Assembly: GCA_030604545.1 (NCBI GenBank)
Contig: JAUVVS010000165.1
Location: 1 to 5,560, forward strand
Direction: 5' to 3'
DNA from: Deltaproteobacteria bacterium
GTDB taxonomy: Bacteria > Desulfobacterota > Desulfobacteria > Desulfobacterales > JAUVVS01
DNA: 5,560 nt
Shown here: positions 1 to 5,560 of the stretch, piece after piece
Numbering within the stretch: position 1 is the stretch's first letter
Layout: the number at the start of each line of letters is the position of its first letter
Position numbers and translations under genes: made by a program
Notes under the pieces: model-generated
The model's database searches: none
What the model was told of the DNA's origin: nothing
The model's input: only the letters and a program-made list of their open reading frames with translations

Positions 1-54
1 ATCAATTTTAACGTGTTTTTTATTAAAACGGTATTAAAAGAATTATACTATAAT

Positions 55-78
55 CTTTGTGTCTTCGTGACTTTGTGG
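55..78. repeat. Three tandem 8-bp CTTTGTG-like units
   Basis: Three consecutive 8-base units lie here: CTTTGTGT (55-62), CTTCGTGA (63-70) and CTTTGTGG (71-78). They differ from one another only at the fourth and eighth bases. The tract is more GT-rich than the AT-rich DNA around it and lies in no plausible gene. From memory, similar 'CTTTGTG/CTTCGTG' strings recur in intergenic DNA of many environmental bacterial genomes, so this may be one copy of a dispersed short repeat. I could not check that here, and no function can be assigned. Confidence 0.5.
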
Positions 79-106
79 CTGAACTATTACCATTAATTCA
101 ATTCAA

Positions 107-135
107 TTGACAATCGTTGACAATTTGCATATAAA
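107..135 (+). promoter_or_regulatory. Sigma-70-type promoter of tRNA-Leu
   Basis: A perfect -35 box TTGACA (107-112) is separated by exactly 17 bases from a -10 box TATAAA (130-135), five of six matches to consensus. Transcription would start near 141-143, giving a leader of about 24 bases before the mature tRNA at 166. This is the strength and spacing expected for a stable-RNA gene. A second TTGACA (117-122) lies 10 bases further in, but is only 7 bases from this -10 box, so it cannot be the -35 for it. Boxes were identified by eye. Confidence 0.75.
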
Positions 136-165
136 TTCAGACTCAGATAAAGCTGGGCTCTCAAA

Positions 166-253
166 GCCGGAGTGGTGAAACTGGTAGACGCAGAGGACTC
201 AAAATCCTCCGGGCCTTGCGCCCATCCGGGTTCAATTCCCGGCTCCGGCACCA
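166..253 (+). tRNA. tRNA-Leu (anticodon CAA)
   Basis: This is a complete class II tRNA, 85 bases plus an encoded CCA at 251-253. The acceptor stem is GCCGGAG (166-172) pairing with CTCCGGC (243-249), with discriminator A250. The anticodon stem is GAGGA (193-197) with TCCTC (205-209). Its loop CTCAAAA (198-204) puts anticodon CAA at 200-202, which reads the leucine codon UUG. The long variable arm GGGC (211-214) / GCCC (220-223) is typical of tRNA-Leu. The T arm is CCGGG (226-230), loop TTCAATT (231-237), CCCGG (238-242). All stems pair without mismatch, so the gene looks functional. It has its own promoter at 107-135 and converges on ccsA. Confidence 0.97.
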
Positions 254-276
254 GTAAAATCAAGGGGTTATCCGTC

Positions 277-312
277 GAGACCTTTGGAAAACGTCCCTTT
301 TGCAAAGGTCTC
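277..312. terminator. Intergenic hairpin between tRNA-Leu and ccsA, possible bidirectional terminator
   Basis: A perfect 10-bp inverted repeat, GAGACCTTTG (277-286) and CAAAGGTCTC (303-312), continues past one G-G mismatch into AAAA (288-291) / TTTT (298-301), leaving a six-base loop. It lies 23 bases after the tRNA CCA end and 9 bases beyond the ccsA stop, exactly where both convergent transcripts should end. There is no clear T-run after the stem on either strand, so it is not a textbook intrinsic terminator. It could instead protect 3' ends or be a copy of a dispersed palindromic repeat. Confidence 0.5.
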
Positions 313-321
313 TAAGATTTA

Positions 322-1155
322 TTATCCATAGCTGTGCAAACCGGGCAAAAGATTCACCCCGAAATATGTAAAAAGAACAGCCGTAAACCCGGCGATGGAA
401 AGATAGGCGATCCGCTTGCCATGCCAGCCACGCATCATTCTGGCGTGCAGCAATGTTGCATAAACAAACCAGGTAATCAAAGACCAAGTCTCCTTTGGAT
501 CCCAACCCCAATAACGACCCCAGGCTGAATTCGCCCATACGGCTCCGGTTATTATTCCGATAGATAAAAAAAGAAATCCGAACACAACCATTTGATGGGT
601 TAACTCGTCTAAAACATTAGGTTCGGGAAAATGATCAAGCAAAAGGCCTTTATGCTCATTCTCTCTTTGTTTGAGAAGATACATAAAGCTTATACCAAAA
701 GCGATTGCAAATGCAGCATAACCGACAAAGCATGTAATAACGTGCGCAATCAGCCAATTGCTTTTTAATGCCGGTATAAGAGGCTGAATACGATCGTCTA
801 TATTTGGAGAAAGGGAGGCATATGCCAATGCTAAAAAAGCGAGAGGCGTTGTAAATGCTCCAATTATTCGGTTTTTGTATCTTTTTTCAATTACTAGATA
901 AATAAGAATAATGGTCCAAGAATAAAAGATAAGAGATTCATACAGGTTTGAGAGAGGAGCATGTCCGATGCCAAGCCAGTAAGATTCCACCCATCTCATG
1001 ATAATTCCGGCGGTATTGCCTGCTAATCCAAGAATAGCTGTCCATGTTGCCAGTATACCAGGGGCTGGTTTTTTAAAAATCCATGAGAAGATATATAAAA
1101 ATGCAGCAAGACCATAAACAAATGTTGTAATTGATAATAGATTAGAACTATTCAT
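322..1155 (-). CDS. ccsA: System II cytochrome c biogenesis protein CcsA (heme handling, WWD family; also called CcsB or ResC)
   Basis: This integral membrane protein (277 aa) partners ResB in the System II synthase that exports heme and joins it to CXXCH motifs of apocytochromes c on the periplasmic side. About eight membrane segments are visible (near residues 7-27, 33-55, 72-90, 96-115, 134-162, 186-208, 225-241 and 247-270). The signature WWD segment is at 212-224, with W212, W216, W218, D219, P220 and W224. Candidate heme-ligand histidines are H138 before WWD, H237 in the following helix and H274 in the C-terminal GLHSYG. This matches the P-His/TM-His/P-His pattern known for the family. 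Length and C-terminus are those of a complete protein. The ATG at 1155 follows AAGAGGA (1162-1168) at 7 bases. Two in-frame TAA stops close the gene. It lies 70 bases behind resB, so co-transcription is likely. In many databases this family is named CcsB. Confidence 0.95.
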   Translation of the reverse strand: MNSSNLLSITTFVYGLAAFLYIFSWIFKKPAPGILATWTAILGLAGNTAGIIMRWVESYWLGIGHAPLSNLYESLIFYSWTIILIYLVIEKRYKNRIIGAFTTPLAFLALAYASLSPNIDDRIQPLIPALKSNWLIAHVITCFVGYAAFAIAFGISFMYLLKQRENEHKGLLLDHFPEPNVLDELTHQMVVFGFLFLSIGIITGAVWANSAWGRYWGWDPKETWSLITWFVYATLLHARMMRGWHGKRIAYLSIAGFTAVLFTYFGVNLLPGLHSYG

Positions 1156-1225
1156 GACTTATCCTCTTAGTAAAAAATTCAGGTTCAAAGAACCCGGCCT
1201 TGTTAACACTCGGATACTTTTTGAC

Positions 1226-2575
1226 CTAAGTTAATCCGGCCAGGTTTTTTGCGATTTCCTTTAAATTATCTTTCATTCTAAGTTTATTTTTGTTTGAGGT
1301 ACCTGCAACCATTACTTTGCATTTCTTTCCTCCCCTTTCTACTTCGATGAATAACCTTTGATGGGACATAAAAAAAGCAATGAAACACCCGATAATTATC
1401 ATAATGAACCCGGAGTAAACAACCCAAACACCAGGATCCTTTGTCACCTGTAGGCCGGTATAATAGCGGGGTTTATAATCGGCTACGGAAATGGCAAAAT
1501 TACCCTTTCTCATCTTGTCAAAATTAGGATAGCGCAGAGGGAGTATTATTTTTGCTGGATCTATATTATTTGGAGTTAGGATTCCGATTAAAGTTTCTCC
1601 AATGTTATGGCCCATGAAATTATAAGAATTCATGTAATCCTTGATAACGAAAGTCCCCATATCTTCAGGGATTTTCATTTCTTGTCCAATCATTGCTTTT
1701 TTCTTATAATTCATTCCTGATTCTTTGCTCATAAAATTTATCACAAATTCCTTTGACGGAAGCACGCCATAGCTTGACTGGAACAAGTTTATTCCCTTGT
1801 AGTGAAGGGGATCATTTACGATGATATCCTTTTGTACAACAGGTTTGCCATTCTCAAGGATGGTTAAGCTGGAACGATATTCCTTGGGCGCACCGGAGTC
1901 GTAGAAGCTTAAATTAAAATCATCACATCGAATTTCGAAATCAAGTTTATGTATTTTATTTGTATTTCTTATCTGGATACTTTCTTTCTTTTCACCCTCA
2001 GGTATATTTACAAACCCTTCGAAACCAAAGATGGAACCAATTAATCCACCTAACAACATAAGAACAATACTTAGGTGTATGGTGTAAACACCTAGACGGG
2101 TCCAGCGTCTTTTTTCCGCAAAAATGTAGAATCCTTTGTCTGTTTGTTCCGATTTTATATATGAAAAGCTTTTTGAAATAAAGGGTTCATATATCTTTTT
2201 CAAAATTTCAGGTGAACGATTGTCTTTAAACTCTTCCTTATTTGAAAGGTTTCTGAATCTTGAAATATTAAATGGCGGAATTTTTACGAATATTATCTTC
2301 CATGTGGCGGAAAGCCTGTCTATGGAACAAACAATAATATTTGTTGTCAGTAAAAGAAGGAGGAACCGAAACCACCAAGAATGATACATATCAAAGATAT
2401 CAAGAGCAGAAAAAATTCTGAAAAAAAATTCACCGTATTCACGAAAATAATCGGCAGGATTTTGATTCTGAGGTATGATGGTTCCAATAATTGAAGTGAC
2501 TGCAAGCGACAGTAAAAGAATAACAGAAAGCCTTACAGAGACAAAAAATTTCCATGATTTGCTAAAGAAGTTCAG
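1226..2575 (-). CDS. resB: Cytochrome c biogenesis protein ResB (System II), apparent non-ATG start
   Basis: ResB (also Ccs1/CcsB) forms the System II heme-transfer and ligation complex with CcsA. Numbered from the CTG at 2573-2575 it has 449 residues, normal for the family. Membrane segments lie near 14-34, 67-83, 162-183 and 385-403, with a large periplasmic domain between the third and fourth. Family hallmarks are IIGTIIPQ (29-36), YHSWWF (64-69), IVCSIDRL (81-88), the transmembrane histidine H167 in YTIHLS, DPLHYKGINLFQSSYG (255-270), and KDPGVWVVYSG (379-389), followed by a basic cytoplasmic tail. The first ATG (2389, residue 63) would remove helix 1 and the conserved segment after it, so it is not the real start. 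The frame stays open upstream to a TAA at 2588-2590. The strong Shine-Dalgarno GGGAGG at 2582-2587 lies 6 bases from the CTG. ATT at 2576-2578 is the alternative start. The gene ends with TAG and precedes ccsA. Confidence 0.93.
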   Translation of the reverse strand: MNFFSKSWKFFVSVRLSVILLLSLAVTSIIGTIIPQNQNPADYFREYGEFFFRIFSALDIFDMYHSWWFRFLLLLLTTNIIVCSIDRLSATWKIIFVKIPPFNISRFRNLSNKEEFKDNRSPEILKKIYEPFISKSFSYIKSEQTDKGFYIFAEKRRWTRLGVYTIHLSIVLMLLGGLIGSIFGFEGFVNIPEGEKKESIQIRNTNKIHKLDFEIRCDDFNLSFYDSGAPKEYRSSLTILENGKPVVQKDIIVNDPLHYKGINLFQSSYGVLPSKEFVINFMSKESGMNYKKKAMIGQEMKIPEDMGTFVIKDYMNSYNFMGHNIGETLIGILTPNNIDPAKIILPLRYPNFDKMRKGNFAISVADYKPRYYTGLQVTKDPGVWVVYSGFIMIIIGCFIAFFMSHQRLFIEVERGGKKCKVMVAGTSNKNKLRMKDNLKEIAKNLAGLT

Positions 2576-2581
2576 AATATA

Positions 2582-2587
2582 CCTCCC
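2582..2587 (-). promoter_or_regulatory. Shine-Dalgarno site of resB
   Basis: Read on the minus strand, AGGGAGGT (2588-2581) closely matches the anti-Shine-Dalgarno complement AAGGAGGT. It overlaps the in-frame TAA that bounds the resB frame. Downstream codons are TAT, ATT, CTG. Spacing from GGGAGG is 6 bases to CTG (2575) and 3 to ATT (2578), which favours CTG as initiator. The next candidate ATG in frame is almost 190 bases away, inside conserved protein sequence. The site therefore decides the resB start. Confidence 0.7.
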
Positions 2588-2665
2588 TTATTTTCGTTAT
2601 TTTTTTAAAAATTGAAATGAAATATTCCTCCATATCAAATCATTTGTTATAAGACAAGCTAGATA

Positions 2666-5560
2666 CTAGCGAGCAGGTTTTATCACAATTGTTGCAGCTT
2701 TATGGTTATTAAGATACTTCTTTGCAAGAGTTGATAACTCATCTGCCGCTATTGAGGTATAATCCCTCATTATGCTCCTACTCCAATCGAACTGCCGGGG
2801 ATATTTTTTTGATTCGGTTAGAACACTATTCAGCCAATAATTATTGGTTCGTCGCATATCCTTTATGCTTGTAAGTATAGGATCTAAGGCTCGCCTAAGT
2901 TCTTCTTCAGTAACGCCGTCGGATGCAAGATCTGATCCTATTTTCTTTATTTCTCTTATAACCATATCAGCTTCATTTGGGTCGACATGAACCATAGTCC
3001 GTAATGCCCCATACCCCGGATATGTCCGGCTGGATTTATTATAGGCAAATGGTGAATATACGACACCAAGCTTTTCTCTAACCCTTTCCCGAAGCCTGTC
3101 TGAAAAAATCTCTGCCAGGACTGAAAAGCGGCGTGTCCGTTTTATATTCCAGAAATCTTCTGTGGGATAAGCTACTATTACTAAACTCTTAGGAATCTCA
3201 GTATCAACATTTATATTTAAAGATCGATGAACGGGAAATTTAATTAATCGTGACCTTTTTTTTTCTTGTACGCCCGGTCTTTTAGCAAGGCTTCCGAGAT
3301 AAACCGATGCCGTCTCAATAACTGAATCCTCATCAAAATCACCTACCACGGACACTTCGAATATAGCATTAGTCAATCGATTATGGATCCATTTTCGAAT
3401 ATGATCAAAGGTCAATTTTTTGAATTCATCATAAGGGGGGAGCCCGAAACGGCTGTCTCCTCCAGCTAGAAAGCGCTTTCCAAAAAGCATCATGGCTCCA
3501 TCAATGGAACGCGAGAGTGCCGTATATTGTTGACTAAACCGCTCCATGGTAAGTTTGTAAGCATCCTCCTCATATCCGGGATCCACAAGGTGAGCATAAA
3601 GAAGCTGAAACAGTAAAGGAATTTCTTTGGGCACGGTTTTTCCTTTGAAGATAAAGCGACCTTCTTCAACATCGAAAACAACAGTCGTATTCTTTCCGGC
3701 CATAGCTTGTTCGATTTCATCCCTTTTAAGCGAGCCGAACCCGCTTTCATTAATTACTTTCTCACTGAGTATAGAAAGACCAGGGCTGTTTGAAGGCTCG
3801 GAAGACCTACCAACACCGAAAACAATATTAACAAGTACTTCATTTGCTGCAAAATCAGTTTTTTTAAGGTTCAAGCGAATACCATTTTCAAAATCAATCT
3901 GGACGATTCCAAGATCGGTGATCCTTTTTTTACTAAGAATCAGGCCTTTTCTTTCGGGTTCGGAAAGATAAGGAAAGGTAGCGGGCTTTATTTCAATCGG
4001 CTTTGATACCGCCTTTCTGCTGCTTTTATCATATGCAGCAAGTATCATATCCTGGGGGTCGGTATCCATATCGGTCAGCTTGGCATTTCCGGTAACAAGA
4101 ATAAGCCTGTGATCATTCTCCCATGTTTCCCTGAATGAATCATGCACGGCTTCTAATGACAAAGATTTTATAATGGGAGCATAAAGTTCTTTCTCCTGAT
4201 CAGGGGATTGAAACACTCTGTTTGAATTCAGGTTTCTTATTATCTCCCGGGCCAGGGCCTGGCTATCGCGCGTTGAAGCTTTTTTGACAGCATTATCCAA
4301 GTGTGCCAGGTAATCTTTTTTTACTCTTTTAAGCTCTTGTTCCGTGAATCCATATTCTATTGTGCTCCTTAATGTTTGTTCAAGGATAGCAAGGGTTTTT
4401 TTCCAGTTATTTGCTCTACTTTCAGCAGTTATATCCGCGTATTCTATTTGTTTCAGATATATTCCAGAACTTATTGATGCAGAGGTAAATGGAGTGTCTG
4501 GATTCCTGACCATTTTATCCAGTCGATTCTTGACGATCTTGTCTGCAATATCTTTTTTAAGTTGACTTGTTTGAAAGGCAAGGGAATCCGGCCCTTGCAT
4601 AGCCTTTCTTATAACTTCAATGCTGACCGTTGTATTTCCGATTTCCTTTTCAAAGTGATAGAATGATTTGATCCCTTTGTGCTTGATCTTTCCGATATCA
4701 TAATGGGGATTTGGGGGCGCTCTGGTAGATAATGAGGAGAATCTTTCTTCTATCAGCAATCTTGCCGGATTTACATCAAAATCTCCCACCATGATAAGAA
4801 TCATGTTTTCGGGGCGATACCATGTATCATAAAAGTCTTTTAGAAGATTGCGTTGTGCATTTTTAAGAACATCTTCCGTGCCGATGGGAAGTCTCTTTGA
4901 TATTCTTGCTTCAGGAAACTCAAAGCGTAAAGACGATACATAGGTGCGATAAGATGCAGAATCTCTGGTTCTCTTTTCTGCAAGAACAACCCTTCGTTCT
5001 CTGTCAATTTCAGATTGTAAAAGGAGCGCTCCATCTGCAAAGTCTCTCATTACAAGAAGGCCTTTTTCCAAGCTTTCTTTATTTCCTAGAGGCAAGAGAA
5101 TATCATAAACAGTTTCATTGAAACCGGTATGAGCGTTTGCATCCGGTCCAAATTGAATTCCTATGCTTTGAAAATATTTTACAAGTTCACCCGGTTTAAA
5201 ATGTTTTGAACCACAATAGAGCATATGTTCAAGGAAGTGTGCTAAGCCCTGCTGCTGGTCTGACTCATTCATCGATCCTGTCTGAATATTTAGGTGCATA
5301 CTCACTCTGTCTTTTGGCTCATGATTATTCATTAATACGTATCTGAAACCATTATCCAGCCTTCCGAACAGCAGGGCAGGGTCCGGAAGAAGATCACTCT
5401 TTTCATGCGGCCATTTTGGCAAAGAATTGATATCACGGGCAACAGCATTTTCAATTGCCAAACCCTTTAAAGCATGTTGAGCGAAATAGTTTTTACTGTC
5501 GTCATATTTACTCTGCTTGATGGTTGGAAAAAATAATAAGAGGTATATAATTACAGCCCA
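2666..5560 (-). CDS. M16 (pitrilysin/insulinase-like) zinc metallopeptidase, 5' end beyond window
   Basis: This two-half M16 peptidase belongs to a family that cleaves peptides and unfolded proteins inside a closed chamber. 964 residues are visible, numbered here from the first codon at 5558-5560. The inverted zinc motif HFLEH is intact (H108, E111, H112). The distal glutamate is probably E195 in RERRVVLAE; E188, seven residues earlier, is the usual partner acid. NAHTGFNETVY (142-152) is a conserved M16 segment. The second half lacks a zinc motif, as usual, but keeps the substrate-binding pair R828 and Y835 in REKLGVVYSP. Four M16-type domains can be roughly placed at 68-200, 233-445, 545-735 and 715-910. 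The first in-frame start candidate, TTG at 5461, is unlikely. The frame stays open to the edge, and residues 2-12 are hydrophobic (AVIIYLLLFFP), suggesting a signal peptide or anchor and a periplasmic enzyme. It ends 90 bases before resB on the same strand. The closest named relatives (ptrA, pqqL) cannot be distinguished here. Confidence 0.93.
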   Translation of the reverse strand, partial: WAVIIYLLLFFPTIKQSKYDDSKNYFAQHALKGLAIENAVARDINSLPKWPHEKSDLLPDPALLFGRLDNGFRYVLMNNHEPKDRVSMHLNIQTGSMNESDQQQGLAHFLEHMLYCGSKHFKPGELVKYFQSIGIQFGPDANAHTGFNETVYDILLPLGNKESLEKGLLVMRDFADGALLLQSEIDRERRVVLAEKRTRDSASYRTYVSSLRFEFPEARISKRLPIGTEDVLKNAQRNLLKDFYDTWYRPENMILIMVGDFDVNPARLLIEERFSSLSTRAPPNPHYDIGKIKHKGIKSFYHFEKEIGNTTVSIEVIRKAMQGPDSLAFQTSQLKKDIADKIVKNRLDKMVRNPDTPFTSASISSGIYLKQIEYADITAESRANNWKKTLAILEQTLRSTIEYGFTEQELKRVKKDYLAHLDNAVKKASTRDSQALAREIIRNLNSNRVFQSPDQEKELYAPIIKSLSLEAVHDSFRETWENDHRLILVTGNAKLTDMDTDPQDMILAAYDKSSRKAVSKPIEIKPATFPYLSEPERKGLILSKKRITDLGIVQIDFENGIRLNLKKTDFAANEVLVNIVFGVGRSSEPSNSPGLSILSEKVINESGFGSLKRDEIEQAMAGKNTTVVFDVEEGRFIFKGKTVPKEIPLLFQLLYAHLVDPGYEEDAYKLTMERFSQQYTALSRSIDGAMMLFGKRFLAGGDSRFGLPPYDEFKKLTFDHIRKWIHNRLTNAIFEVSVVGDFDEDSVIETASVYLGSLAKRPGVQEKKRSRLIKFPVHRSLNINVDTEIPKSLVIVAYPTEDFWNIKRTRRFSVLAEIFSDRLRERVREKLGVVYSPFAYNKSSRTYPGYGALRTMVHVDPNEADMVIREIKKIGSDLASDGVTEEELRRALDPILTSIKDMRRTNNYWLNSVLTESKKYPRQFDWSRSIMRDYTSIAADELSTLAKKYLNNHKAATIVIKPAR

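Noticed and set aside
21..39. Direct repeat TATTAAAA (21-28 and 32-39)
   Set aside because: Eight A/T bases in an AT-rich stretch are easily chance; no function is suggested.
49..54. Perfect TATAAT as a second upstream promoter
   Set aside because: No -35-like hexamer lies at 16-18 bases upstream (25-32 reads AAAACGGT), and the tRNA already has a better placed promoter.
166..253. tRNA-Leu as an integration site for a mobile element
   Set aside because: No integrase, no second copy of the tRNA 3' end, and the downstream genes are core housekeeping genes.
93..305. Minus-strand open frame of 70 codons across the tRNA
   Set aside because: It is the antisense of tRNA-Leu plus half of the hairpin. 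Such tRNA-antisense frames are a familiar spurious annotation.
260..538. Open frames of 92 codons (minus) and 64 codons (+, 334-528) over the ccsA 3' end
   Set aside because: Both overlap the conserved WWD region of ccsA in other frames and show no family features or ribosome site.
2136..2384. 82-codon plus-strand frame inside resB
   Set aside because: Antisense shadow of conserved resB coding sequence.
2387..2389. ATG as the resB start
   Set aside because: It falls within the conserved YHSWWF segment and would delete helix 1; upstream in-frame codons clearly encode ResB.
2590..2665. Possible promoter within the M16-resB gap
   Set aside because: The region is AT-rich, with only a weak TTGTCT/TATGGA pair; matches are no better than expected by chance there.
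3490..5121. Several 66-114 codon frames on both strands within the M16 gene
   Set aside because: All are out-of-frame shadows of a continuous, well-conserved M16 protein.

Overview
The window looks like an ordinary chromosomal segment of an AT-rich Gram-negative bacterium. It carries a tRNA-Leu on the + strand facing a minus-strand gene cluster: a two-domain M16 metallopeptidase, then resB and ccsA, the two halves of System II (Ccs) cytochrome c maturation. System II next to a presumably exported M16 protease, together with the wording of the ResB and CcsA proteins, fits a Desulfobacterota (sulfate-reducer-like, Desulfobacterales) genome best. That placement is inference from protein style, not a computed classification.

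Layout. 1-165 is non-coding: a short tandem CTTTGTG-type repeat (55-78), then a strong sigma-70-type promoter (107-135) for tRNA-Leu(CAA) at 166-253, which has an encoded CCA. A long near-perfect hairpin (277-312) fills the gap between the convergent tRNA and ccsA transcripts. Reading leftward from the right edge, the minus strand holds the M16 peptidase (5560-2666, its 5' end beyond the window), a 90-base gap, resB (2575-1226), a 70-base gap, and ccsA (1155-322). Same orientation and short gaps suggest one transcript, with any main promoter outside the window to the right.

How the genes work together. ResB and CcsA form one membrane complex that moves heme to the outer face of the cytoplasmic membrane and attaches it to CXXCH motifs of apocytochromes c. 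The known histidine pattern of this complex is visible: a transmembrane His in ResB (H167), and His residues in CcsA flanking and following its tryptophan-rich WWD segment (H138, H237, H274). The M16 protein has an intact zinc motif and a hydrophobic N-terminal stretch at the window edge. It may degrade peptides in the periplasm, but a functional link to heme attachment is not shown.

Two gene-start corrections matter. The longest ATG-initiated resB frame (from 2389) misses the first transmembrane helix. The coding frame continues upstream to a near-consensus Shine-Dalgarno at 2582-2587 with no ATG, GTG or TTG, so resB appears to begin at CTG (2573-2575), or less likely ATT. The M16 frame also stays open past its first TTG (5461) to the end of the window. 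I see no mobile element, CRISPR array or clearly new system; the main oddities are the resB start and the intergenic repeats.
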